Assembly (NCBI GenBank): GCA_019638525.1
Contig: JAHBTO010000003.1
Span: 550,802 to 614,801 of the forward strand
Reading direction: 5' to 3'
DNA: 64,000 nt
From: Ferruginibacter sp.
GTDB taxonomy: Bacteria; Bacteroidota; Bacteroidia; Chitinophagales; Chitinophagaceae
In this document: positions 56,481 to 64,000 of the stretch, piece after piece
Layout of the letters: every line of letters begins with the position of its first letter
How positions within the stretch are numbered: the stretch's first letter is position 1
Notes under the pieces: model-generated
Seen by the model: the letters and a program-made list of their open reading frames with translations, nothing else
Told to the model about the DNA's origin: nothing
Databases searched by the model: none
Translations under genes and position numbers: made by a program

Positions 56481-57974
56481 ATGAAGATAAAATCCATGCT
56501 GGCAAAACCATTTGCCGGGTTTATACATAAGCAGATTAAAAAAGGGATGGAAACCACCATTACCGATCAGCAGGCAATTTTCAATCATCTTATCAAAACA
56601 GGTTCAAAAACTATTTTTGGCAAAGAACATGAATTTAATAAAATAAAAACACATGAAGATTTTGTAAACCTGGTGCCCATAAGAGATTACGAAGCATTTA
56701 AACCGTATATTGAAAAAATAAAACAAGGCACCCATAATGTATTATGGAAAGGACAGCCCATCTATCTTTCAAAAACCAGCGGAACTACAAGCGGTGTAAA
56801 ATATATTCCTATTACAAAGGATTCAATACCCAACCATATTAACTCGGCACGCAATGCATTGCTTTGCTATATGGCCGAAACCGGTAATTCAAAATTTGCA
56901 GATGGTAAACTGATTTTTTTAAGTGGTTCGCCGGCTTTGGAAAGAGTGGGCGGTATCCCAACAGGCAGGTTGAGCGGTATTGTAAATCATCATGTACCAA
57001 GATATTTACGATCTAACCAGTTACCAACATTTACCACTAACTGTATTGATGAGTGGGAAGAAAAGTTAGATAAGATAGTTGATGAAACCATCCATGAAAA
57101 TATGACGCTGATAAGCGGCATACCACCATGGATGCAAATGTATTTTGACAGGCTGATTGAAAAGAGCAGCAAAAAGGTTGGCGAATTATTTCCCAACTTT
57201 AGCGTGATGGTGCAAGGCGGTGTAAATTTTGAACCATACAAAACAAAACTCTTTGATAGTATTGGAAGAAAAGTGGATACCATTGAATTGTTTCCGGCAA
57301 GCGAAGGCTTTTTTGCTTTCCAGGATTCACAAAAAGAAGAAGGATTATTACTAAATACAAACAGCGGGATATTTTTTGAGTTTGTTCCGGCCGGCGAGAT
57401 ATTCAATGAACATCCAACACGGTTAACTTTAAAAGAAGTGCAAACCGGCGTTAATTACGCATTAATCATTAACAGTAATGCCGGGCTATGGGCATATAAT
57501 ATAGGCGATACAGTAAAATTTGTTTCCACAAATCCTTATCGATTGGTTGTTACAGGCCGTACCAAGCATTTTATATCCGCCTTTGGCGAACATGTGATAA
57601 GCGAAGAAGTGGAAACTGCATTGTTACAGGTGGCCGAAGAAGAACATATACCGATTATTGAATTTACTGTAGCACCAATGATTGCAAGTGGCGAAGGTAA
57701 AAGTTACCACGAATGGTTTATTGAATTTGAAAATGCTCCTGCCGACATGCAATCATTTTCAAAAAAACTGGATGATAACCTGCGTAAAAAAAATGTGTAT
57801 TATGATGATCTTATTGGAGGTAATATTTTACAGCAATTGAAAATTTCACCTATAAAAAAGAACGGTTTTATAGATTATATGAAAAGCATTGGCAAATTAG
57901 GCGGACAAAACAAAGTGCCCCGATTAAGCAATGACAGGAAAATTGCCGATAAACTTAAAGACTTTGTTCAATAG
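56481..57974 (+). CDS. GH3-type acyl-adenylating enzyme
   Basis: Member of the GH3/JAR1 branch of the ANL (acyl-AMP-forming) superfamily, which in plants joins amino acids to hormones; the bacterial substrate is unknown. The 497 residues carry the ATP-binding loop LSKTSGTTSGVKYIPIT (near residue 96), VMVQGGVNFEPYK, the LFPASEGFFAFQ adenine-site motif (near 273), and GDTVKFVSTNPYRLVVTGRTKHFISAFGEHV where the hinge Asp/Arg lie. The length is normal. It is a single gene, upstream of the arginine operon by 284 bases, with the arginine promoter starting 25 bases after its stop. Confidence 0.9.
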   Translation: MKIKSMLAKPFAGFIHKQIKKGMETTITDQQAIFNHLIKTGSKTIFGKEHEFNKIKTHEDFVNLVPIRDYEAFKPYIEKIKQGTHNVLWKGQPIYLSKTSGTTSGVKYIPITKDSIPNHINSARNALLCYMAETGNSKFADGKLIFLSGSPALERVGGIPTGRLSGIVNHHVPRYLRSNQLPTFTTNCIDEWEEKLDKIVDETIHENMTLISGIPPWMQMYFDRLIEKSSKKVGELFPNFSVMVQGGVNFEPYKTKLFDSIGRKVDTIELFPASEGFFAFQDSQKEEGLLLNTNSGIFFEFVPAGEIFNEHPTRLTLKEVQTGVNYALIINSNAGLWAYNIGDTVKFVSTNPYRLVVTGRTKHFISAFGEHVISEEVETALLQVAEEEHIPIIEFTVAPMIASGEGKSYHEWFIEFENAPADMQSFSKKLDDNLRKKNVYYDDLIGGNILQQLKISPIKKNGFIDYMKSIGKLGGQNKVPRLSNDRKIADKLKDFVQ

Positions 57975-57998
57975 TAAATTCTGCAACAAATAATATTT

Positions 57999-58031
57999 TT
58001 TGCCCGATATTTTTAAAATTATATACTTTTG
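57999..58031 (+). promoter_or_regulatory. Promoter of the arginine operon
   Basis: TTTG (57999-58002), a 21-base spacer and TACTTTTG (58024-58031) form a full -33/-7 match. Transcription would start near 58038, giving an untranslated leader of about 220 bases before the first enzyme gene. A second, weaker -7 (CAATTTTG) lies at 58084-58091. Confidence 0.75.
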
Positions 58032-58105
58032 TGCTGTAAAAAAGCAAACAATAAAACATTGAACAGTCAACAGGCATATTTCAATTTTGCATTTCCTATA
58101 CCAGG

Positions 58106-58120
58106 TATTTTAAATACCGA
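58106..58120 (+). promoter_or_regulatory. 15-bp palindrome GGTATTTTAAATACC in the arginine leader
   Basis: Perfect 7-bp arms around a single T, directly before the leader ORF. Could be an operator for an ArgR-like regulator or a small RNA hairpin; the sequence does not decide. Confidence 0.45.
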
Positions 58121-58121
58121 T

Positions 58122-58184
58122 GAGATATTGTTTGCATCAACTCCACCATCCCGACGTGGATGCTGATAGGACGAGCAGTTAAAA
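58122..58184 (+). CDS. 20-residue leader ORF of the arginine operon
   Basis: An ATG-to-TAA frame encoding MRYCLHQLHHPDVDADRTSS, 75 bases before the first structural gene. The two arginine codons are AGA and AGG, and three histidines cluster early. Its last codons and stop lie in the 5' arm and loop of a two-part hairpin: CTGATAGG (58165-58172) pairs with CCTGTCAG (58193-58200), and GCAG with CTGC inside. A ribosome on the ORF would open this hairpin, the layout of a translation-dependent leader switch. There is no T run after the hairpin, so simple terminator attenuation is not supported. Coding status is a guess from layout. Confidence 0.4.
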
Positions 58185-58258
58185 GCTGCCCCTGTCAGTG
58201 AAAAAATCTCCGAAAATTTCCTTTAACAATCTTATTAATTTCTTTCAATTTTTTACAA

Positions 58259-58960
58259 TTGGAAAACAGTCATATCATAATCAGGGTAGCCAATGCGTCT
58301 GATTGCCGCTTTGCCAGCATCATTACCGATGAAATGGCCGCCTCTGCAAAAGCAAGAGGAACAGGCATTGCCAAAAGGTCTCCAGAATATATTGAGCAAA
58401 AAATCAAAGAAGGCAAATCGGTAATTGCAATAACCGAAGCCGGCGAGTGGGTTGGCTTTTGTTATATTGAAGCATGGGAGCATAATAAATTTGTTGCCAA
58501 CAGCGGATTGATAGTGTCGCCACCGTTTCGAAAAACAGGCGTAGCCAAAGCCATTAAAAAAAGAATTTTTGAACTGAGCCGGGAAAAATATCCTGATTCA
58601 AAAATATTTGGATTAACAACCGGGCTCGCTGTAATGAAAATTAACTCAGATCTTGGATATGAGCCGGTAACCTATTCGGAACTCACATCTGATGAACAGT
58701 TTTGGGCAGGCTGCAAAAGCTGTGTTAACTACGATATATTGATGAGTAAGGATCGTAAGAACTGTATGTGTACAGCTATGTTGTTTGACCCGGCCGACCA
58801 TTACACCACCATAGAAACAAAAGCGGCTTTTAAAAAACAATCAAAAATTTATGAACGTTTCATGCGGATAAAGCAAAGCAAGTTGCTTAGATTTTTACAA
58901 AAGAAAGACGGCGGAGGTACAGCGCCAAAATCTTTACTTCGTTATTTTTTTAATTTTTAA
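58259..58960 (+). CDS. GNAT acyltransferase, candidate glutamate N-acyltransferase of arginine synthesis
   Basis: A 233-residue GCN5-type N-acyltransferase. The acyl-CoA loop is seen in VSPPFRKTGVAKAIKKRIF (near residue 86), and the core (about 8-155) has AKARGTGIAKRSPEYIEQKI and FVANSGLIV. A Cys-rich segment (CKSCVN, NCMC; about 157-178) and a basic tail follow. The start is TTG (58259), as there is no ATG in the frame upstream. It is the first gene of the arginine operon, 11 bases before argG, and there is no argA or argJ of the classic type in the window. I infer that it acylates glutamate (acetyl or succinyl), the missing first step. Confidence 0.78.
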   Translation: MENSHIIIRVANASDCRFASIITDEMAASAKARGTGIAKRSPEYIEQKIKEGKSVIAITEAGEWVGFCYIEAWEHNKFVANSGLIVSPPFRKTGVAKAIKKRIFELSREKYPDSKIFGLTTGLAVMKINSDLGYEPVTYSELTSDEQFWAGCKSCVNYDILMSKDRKNCMCTAMLFDPADHYTTIETKAAFKKQSKIYERFMRIKQSKLLRFLQKKDGGGTAPKSLLRYFFNF

Positions 58961-58971
58961 AGAAGCGTTAC

Positions 58972-60222
58972 ATGAATTCAGATAATACAGTAATCACAAA
59001 TAAAAACACATCAAAAGGGAATATAAAAAAAGTTGTGCTGGGATTTAGCGGAGGGCTTGATACTACGTACTGCGTTAAATACCTTACTGATGAAAAAGGC
59101 TATGAAGTGCATTCGGTAGTTGTAAATACAGGAGGTTTTACAGCCGATGATTTGAAGAAGATTGAAACACATGCATATAAACTGGGAGTAAAGTCGCACA
59201 CGACCATTGATGCAGTTAAAAGTTATTATGATAATATAATAAAGTACCTGGTTTTTGGAAATGTACTTAAAAATAATACCTACCCATTAAGTGTAAGCGC
59301 CGAAAGATTAAGCCAGGCAGTATGTATAGCGCAGCATGTACAACAATTAAATGCAGATATAGTTGCCCATGGCAGTACCGGCGCCGGCAACGACCAGGTA
59401 AGGTTTGATATGATCTTCAACATTATGATACCGGGTGTAGAAATTTGTACACCTATCAGGGATTTGAAACTAAGCCGAGAAGAAGAAATTGCTTATCTTA
59501 AAAACAAAGCTGTAGATATGAATTTCGAAAAATCGGTTTATTCAATCAACAAAGGCTTATGGGGTACAAGTGTTGGCGGCAAAGAAACTTTACAAAGTAA
59601 TGGAATGCTACCCGAAGAAGCATGGCCTACACAAGTTACAGCATCGGGAACAACTACATTGCAATTGGGGTTTGAAAAAGGCGAGCTTTATTATATTAAC
59701 AACAAAAAATTCAATCATCCAACCGAAGCTATTTTAGAATTGCAAAAAATTGCCGGCCCATACGGCATCGGTAGGGATATTCATGTAGGCGATACCATCA
59801 TTGGCATTAAAGGCCGTGTTGGTTTTGAAGCCGCCGCACCGATGATTATCATTAAAGCACATCATGCATTGGAGAAACATGTACTTACCAAATGGCAATT
59901 GAACTGGAAAGACCAACTTGCATTGTTTTATGGTAACTGGCTACACGAAGGACAGGTACTTGACCCCGTGATGAGGGATATAGAAGCATTCTTCGAAAAA
60001 ACACAGGAACATGTTACCGGTAAAGTTTTTATTGATTTGATGCCTTATCGTTTCCAGGTAACCGGTATAGCATCTGAATACGACCTGATGAGCAGCAAAT
60101 TTGGCAAATATGGCGAAATGAATTCGGGATGGACAGGTGAAGATGTAAGAGGTTTTTCAAAAATTTTTGGTAACCAAACGATGATTTATAATGCAGTAAA
60201 ACAAACAGCAGATGGCAAATAA
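58972..60222 (+). CDS. argG: Argininosuccinate synthase
   Basis: Joins citrulline and aspartate with ATP to form argininosuccinate, the last step but one in arginine synthesis. The 416 residues have the PP-loop LGFSGGLDTTYCVKYL (near residue 25), AHGSTGAGNDQVRF (near 143) and the NKGLWGTSVGGKE stretch, which together identify the enzyme. It follows the GNAT gene by 11 bases and its end overlaps argC by 11 bases, so translation is coupled. An N-terminal extension of about 18 polar residues is present before the core fold. Confidence 0.96.
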   Translation: MNSDNTVITNKNTSKGNIKKVVLGFSGGLDTTYCVKYLTDEKGYEVHSVVVNTGGFTADDLKKIETHAYKLGVKSHTTIDAVKSYYDNIIKYLVFGNVLKNNTYPLSVSAERLSQAVCIAQHVQQLNADIVAHGSTGAGNDQVRFDMIFNIMIPGVEICTPIRDLKLSREEEIAYLKNKAVDMNFEKSVYSINKGLWGTSVGGKETLQSNGMLPEEAWPTQVTASGTTTLQLGFEKGELYYINNKKFNHPTEAILELQKIAGPYGIGRDIHVGDTIIGIKGRVGFEAAAPMIIIKAHHALEKHVLTKWQLNWKDQLALFYGNWLHEGQVLDPVMRDIEAFFEKTQEHVTGKVFIDLMPYRFQVTGIASEYDLMSSKFGKYGEMNSGWTGEDVRGFSKIFGNQTMIYNAVKQTADGK

Positions 60223-61189
60223 AATTAAAGTAGGAATTGTTGGTGGCGCTGGCTATACAGGTGGTGAACTGGTAAGGATATTGTTAAATCATCCATTGGT
60301 GGAAATAGTTTTTGTACACAGTAAAAGTAATGCCGGTAAATTTTTATACGATGTGCATAAAGACCTGCATGGCGATACAACTATGAAATTTGCTTCGGCA
60401 CTTAACCAAAAGATTGATGTGCTTTTTTTATGCGTGGGTCATGGCGAAGCTTCAAAATTTTTAACAGCCAATGCTATTGATGCCAAAATAAAAATTATTG
60501 ACCTTAGCCAGGATTTCAGGCTGGGCGAAACAAGCGGTAAAAGAAAATTCGTGTATGGCTTGCCGGAATTAAACAGGACGCAAATAAAAAAAGCAAAAAA
60601 TATTGCTAACCCCGGATGCTTTGCAACCACCATCCAATTGGGTTTATTACCCTTGGCTAAAGCAGGTTTACTGAAAGAGATAAATACAACCGGTATTACC
60701 GGCTCAACAGGCGCCGGGCAAAGCCTGAGCGATACGGCACATTTTAGCTGGCGTGCAAACAATGTACAGGCGTATAAAACCCTGTCGCATCAACACCTTG
60801 CAGAGATTGGGCAATCATTCTTAAAATTAGATCCCTCGGCAGATATTGAACTGAATTTTGTTCCCTGGCGGGGCGATTTTACAAGAGGCATTTTTATTAG
60901 TTCGCAACTAAGCTGTTCCTTAAGTTTAACCGAGGTTAGTGCATTGTTTAATAAATTTTATGCAGGCCATCCATTTATTGTTGTTAGCCAGGAGCCTGTT
61001 TTTTTAAAGCAAGTGGTAAATACCAACAAATGTTTTATTCAATTAGAAAAAGTGGGCAGTAAACTTGTTGTTCATTCCATTGCCGATAATTTATTAAAAG
61101 GCGCAAGCGGGCAAGCTGTTCAAAATATGAACCTGATGTTTGGTTTGGATGAAACAACCGGGCTTAAATTAAAAGCAAATTATTTTTAA
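60212..61189 (+). CDS. argC: N-acetyl(succinyl)-gamma-glutamyl-phosphate reductase
   Basis: NADPH-dependent reduction of the acylglutamyl phosphate to the semialdehyde. The 325 residues begin with a Rossmann motif VGIVGGAGYTGGEL (7-20); the catalytic Cys136 lies in NPGCFATT; HQHLAEIGQ gives the active-site His region. Length is normal. It overlaps argG by 11 bases and its stop touches the argD start. In this operon the acyl group is probably succinyl, as the downstream carbamoyltransferase is of the SOTC type. Confidence 0.96.
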   Translation: MANKIKVGIVGGAGYTGGELVRILLNHPLVEIVFVHSKSNAGKFLYDVHKDLHGDTTMKFASALNQKIDVLFLCVGHGEASKFLTANAIDAKIKIIDLSQDFRLGETSGKRKFVYGLPELNRTQIKKAKNIANPGCFATTIQLGLLPLAKAGLLKEINTTGITGSTGAGQSLSDTAHFSWRANNVQAYKTLSHQHLAEIGQSFLKLDPSADIELNFVPWRGDFTRGIFISSQLSCSLSLTEVSALFNKFYAGHPFIVVSQEPVFLKQVVNTNKCFIQLEKVGSKLVVHSIADNLLKGASGQAVQNMNLMFGLDETTGLKLKANYF

Positions 61190-62341
61190 ATGAAACTGTT
61201 TGATGTATATCCTATTAATGATATCTGCATTACAAAAGCTGCAGGCGCTTATGTTTGGGATGATAAAGATGAAAAATACCTTGACTTGTACGGTGGCCAT
61301 GCAGTTATCTCAATCGGCCATACGCATCCGCATTATGTACAACGCATACAGGAGCAATTAAACAAGGTTGCTTTCTATTCCAACTCAATAAAAATTCCTT
61401 TGCAGGACGAGCTGGCGCAAAAGCTTGGAAAAGTTTCGGGTAAAGAAGATTACCAATTATTCCTTTGCAATTCGGGCGCCGAGGCAAATGAAAATGCATT
61501 GAAGCTGGCTTCGTTTTATAATGGCCGTAAAAAAATCATCGCTTTTAAAAAAGCATTTCACGGCCGTACATCGCTGGCAGTGGCAGCCACCGATAATCCA
61601 AATATTGTTGCACCGGTTAATGAAACAGGCAATGTTATTTTTCTTCCATTCAATGATGAAGAAGCTTTGGAATCAGCTTTTAAAGCAAACGATATTTCAT
61701 CTGTAATTGTTGAAGGCATACAGGGTGTTGGCGGCATTAATGTGGCATCTGTTTCTTTTTTAAAAAAGATACGAAGCCTTTGCGATGAGTACAATGCTGT
61801 TTTTATTGCCGATGCGGTGCAATGCGGTTATGGCCGCAGTGGTAAATTTTATTCGCACGATTATGCAGGCGTTGATGCAGATATTTACAGCATGGCAAAA
61901 GGGATGGGCAATGGTTTTCCAATTGGAGCCATTTCTATTTCACCTAAAATAAAACCAAAGCATTTTATGCTTGGCACCACCTTTGGTGGCAACCACCTTG
62001 CATGTACCGCTGCATTGGCAGTGCTGGAGGTAATTGAAAAAGATGATTTGATGTGTAATGCAAAAACTATTGGTGATTATCTTATTACTGAATTGAAAAA
62101 ATTGCCCAACATCATTGAAGTTAGGGGAAAAGGTTTGATGATTGGCATTGAATTACCAGGCGAATTAAACATGATTAAGAAAAACCTGTTACTAAAACAC
62201 AAGATTTTTACCGGCGAGGCCAAACCCAATGTGATACGGCTTTTACCGGCTTTAAACATTACAAAGGCCGAAGCTGATATTTTTTTAACGGCAATTAAAA
62301 TTGAGTTATCAAATAAAGAAGCGCCCCAGCTTCACAAATAA
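61190..62341 (+). CDS. argD: Acetyl/succinylornithine aminotransferase
   Basis: PLP-dependent class III aminotransferase that turns the acylglutamate semialdehyde into acylornithine using glutamate. The 383 residues show the cofactor loop CNSGAEANENALKLA (93-107), IADAVQCGYGRSG (206-218) and the Schiff-base Lys237 in YSMAKGMGNG. AFHGRTS is also present. It begins at the base after the argC stop and is followed by argF' after 14 bases. Confidence 0.95.
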   Translation: MKLFDVYPINDICITKAAGAYVWDDKDEKYLDLYGGHAVISIGHTHPHYVQRIQEQLNKVAFYSNSIKIPLQDELAQKLGKVSGKEDYQLFLCNSGAEANENALKLASFYNGRKKIIAFKKAFHGRTSLAVAATDNPNIVAPVNETGNVIFLPFNDEEALESAFKANDISSVIVEGIQGVGGINVASVSFLKKIRSLCDEYNAVFIADAVQCGYGRSGKFYSHDYAGVDADIYSMAKGMGNGFPIGAISISPKIKPKHFMLGTTFGGNHLACTAALAVLEVIEKDDLMCNAKTIGDYLITELKKLPNIIEVRGKGLMIGIELPGELNMIKKNLLLKHKIFTGEAKPNVIRLLPALNITKAEADIFLTAIKIELSNKEAPQLHK

Positions 62342-62355
62342 AAATAGAAGGATAC

Positions 62356-63309
62356 ATGCTGAATTTTATTTCTGTAAATGATGTTAAGGATATAGATGCA
62401 TTGGTACAAAATGCCTTAAGCTTTAAAGTAAACCCATTTGCAGCCAAAACACTTGGCGCAGGTAAAAGGATTGGCTTACTTTTTTTAAACCCTTCGTTGC
62501 GTACAAGGTTAAGTACACAGGTGGCCGCTGCAAACCTGGGCATGGAAGCTATTGTTTTTAATGTTGACAAAGAAGGGTGGGCTTTGGAATTTGCAGAAGG
62601 CGCCATTATGAACAGCACAACGGTAGAACATATTAAAGATGCTGCTCCAGTTTTGGGCAGTTATTTTGATGTTTTATGTGTTCGCACATTTCCTTCTTTA
62701 CAAAACAGGGATGATGATTATGCCGAAACTGTGATGAATCAATTTATAAAATATGCAGGTGTACCGGTTGTAAGCCTTGAGAGTGCAACATTGCACCCAT
62801 TGCAATCCTTAACAGATATCATAACCATTAATGAAACTTATAAAGGAACGGCAAAACCAAAAATTGTTTTAAGCTGGGCACCGCATGTAAAAGCCCTGCC
62901 GCAATGTGTAGCCAACTCTTTTGCACAATGGATTAACGCCTGGGATAAGGCTGAATTTATTATTGCACATCCCAAAGGTTACGAACTTGATAAATCATTT
63001 ACCGGTAATGCAACCATTGTTCATGAACAAGATGAAGCGCTGGAAGCTGCAGATTTTGTGTATGTAAAAAACTGGAGCGCCTATCATGATTATGGAAAAA
63101 TTATTTCAACAGGTAGTGATTGGATGCTTACTGATAAAAAAATAAGCAAAACCAACCATGCAAAAATTATGCACTGCCTACCGGTAAGAAGAAATGTGGA
63201 ACTAAGCGATGAAATTTTAGACGGGCCAAACAGCCTTGTTACACAACAGGCGGGCAATAGGGTTTGGGCAGCACAGGCGGTACTGGCCGAAATACTGAAA
63301 TCAAACTAA
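62356..63309 (+). CDS. argF': N-succinylornithine (or N-acetylornithine) carbamoyltransferase
   Basis: Transfers the carbamoyl group to an N-acylated ornithine, giving N-acylcitrulline; this replaces the usual ornithine carbamoyltransferase. The 317 residues carry the carbamoyl-phosphate site FLNPSLRTRLST (43-54), KEGWALEF, HPLQSLTD (147-154) and HCLPVRRNVELSD (273-285), the pattern of the SOTC/AOTC group. At position 90, reported as Pro in succinyl- and Glu in the acetyl-specific enzymes, this protein appears to have Val (STTVEH), so acyl preference is not settled; taxonomy favours succinyl. Its last base is the first base of argB (TAATG). Confidence 0.9.
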   Translation: MLNFISVNDVKDIDALVQNALSFKVNPFAAKTLGAGKRIGLLFLNPSLRTRLSTQVAAANLGMEAIVFNVDKEGWALEFAEGAIMNSTTVEHIKDAAPVLGSYFDVLCVRTFPSLQNRDDDYAETVMNQFIKYAGVPVVSLESATLHPLQSLTDIITINETYKGTAKPKIVLSWAPHVKALPQCVANSFAQWINAWDKAEFIIAHPKGYELDKSFTGNATIVHEQDEALEAADFVYVKNWSAYHDYGKIISTGSDWMLTDKKISKTNHAKIMHCLPVRRNVELSDEILDGPNSLVTQQAGNRVWAAQAVLAEILKSN

Positions 63310-64000
63310 TGGAAAAATTATTTGTGATAAAAGCCGGAGGCAATATTTTGGATGATGCAGCAATGCTGCAATCGTTCCTGGAAAAATTTGCAGCCATTGA
63401 TGCAAAAAAAATATTGATACACGGGGGCGGAAAAATTGCAACAACCATCGGCATTCAACTTGGTATTCAGCCAAACTATATTAATGGAAGGCGTATTACC
63501 GATGCAGCAACTATTAACCTTGTAACCATGGTTTATGGCGGCTTAATCAATAAACAACTTGTTGCAAAACTGCAACAGTTGCATTGCCATGCTATTGGTC
63601 TAACCGGCGCCGATGCAAATTGTATTCCCGCAGTTAAAAGGCCGGTTAAAGAAATTGATTACGGGTTTGTGGGAGATATCAACAACGCTGCATTGAAAAT
63701 TAATAATTGGCAACTATTGCTTGATAATGGCATGGTGCCGGTGGTAGCGCCGTTATCACACGATGGCAAAGGACAAATTTTAAATACCAATGCAGATACT
63801 ATTGCATCGGCATTGGCAGTGGCTTTATCTAAAATTTATGAAACAAGGCTAATCTTTTGTTTTGAAAAAAATGGCGTACTGGAAAATGTGGAGGATGAAA
63901 ATTCAGTCATCCATTTAATTGATAAAAACAAATACAAACAATTATTGCATGATAAAAAACTTGCAGACGGCATATTGCCAAAAATAGAAAATGCTTTTTA
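63309..64000 (+). CDS. argB: Acetyl(succinyl)glutamate kinase, cut by window end
   Basis: Phosphorylates the gamma-carboxyl of N-acylglutamate, second step of the pathway. About 230 residues are visible: MEKLFVIKAGGNILDD with the phosphate-binding Lys/Gly loop, IHGGGKIATT (near residue 38), the arginine-type INGRRITDAATINLV, and LNTNADTIASALA (near 157). The frame runs open to the last base of the window, so the C-terminus lies outside. The ATG shares its A with the stop of argF' (TAATG), which shows translational coupling. The gene order predicts argE/argH-like genes beyond. Confidence 0.94.
   Translation, partial: MEKLFVIKAGGNILDDAAMLQSFLEKFAAIDAKKILIHGGGKIATTIGIQLGIQPNYINGRRITDAATINLVTMVYGGLINKQLVAKLQQLHCHAIGLTGADANCIPAVKRPVKEIDYGFVGDINNAALKINNWQLLLDNGMVPVVAPLSHDGKGQILNTNADTIASALAVALSKIYETRLIFCFEKNGVLENVEDENSVIHLIDKNKYKQLLHDKKLADGILPKIENAF

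Noticed and set aside
58141..58200. Resemblance of the arginine leader (CTGATAGGACGA) to a hammerhead ribozyme core
   Set aside because: The conserved CTGATGA and GAAA core elements are not present in the right order; only a plain two-part hairpin remains.

Overview
The window reads as a low-GC chromosome segment of a Bacteroidota bacterium, most like the Chitinophagaceae. The evidence is a TonB-dependent receptor with a carboxypeptidase-regulatory domain, a giant secreted protease with a type IX secretion (T9SS) sorting tail, an arginine operon with an N-succinylornithine-type carbamoyltransferase, DUF2752, CCC-motif and GH3-like genes, A-rich start regions without clear Shine-Dalgarno sites, and several perfect copies of the Bacteroidota sigma-A -7 motif TAnnTTTG, some with a TTTG 17-21 bases upstream.

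Layout. 0.1-25.8 kb is mostly ordinary chromosome: an Oar-like receptor, ribBA, a tamB-like gene, a DinB-like gene, gamma-glutamyltransferase, a secreted M14 peptidase, a PIG-L deacetylase followed by a 36-residue membrane protein and a sodium/solute symporter, two small membrane proteins, proS, a lipoprotein, an OmpP1/FadL-like porin, an ECF sigma factor with its likely anti-sigma partner, and a second DinB protein.

25.8-36.0 kb is accessory and repeat-rich. It holds the broken 3' end of an Rhs gene with a toxin-like tip, an overlapping four-helix membrane protein (candidate immunity protein), a convergent XRE regulator, and then decayed pieces of a second such cassette: a membrane protein, a truncated XRE gene and a scrap of Rhs core. 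These are interleaved with dispersed repeats, including an about 237-bp MITE-like element with 13-bp terminal inverted repeats, and an ORF6N gene sits between repeat copies. A secreted M28 peptidase and a GH2 glycosidase lie among them.

36.0-57.9 kb is housekeeping and secretion again: an S8 protease, an ALDH7-type aldehyde dehydrogenase, panB, a 2322-residue M36 protease, an acyl-CoA mutase large subunit with a membrane protein upstream, an IscA/HesB protein, a PolX/PHP protein with a degenerate polymerase site, a 43-residue histone H1-like gene next to rplU-rpmA, tRNA-Val, mtaB, a DUF4258 protein and a GH3-like enzyme.

58.0-64.0 kb is the arginine operon (GNAT, argG, argC, argD, argF', argB cut by the window end), read from a well-formed promoter through an about 220-base leader. 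The leader holds a 20-codon upstream ORF whose stop lies in a hairpin. The operon order fits arginine synthesis through acylated intermediates, with the GNAT protein as candidate first enzyme.
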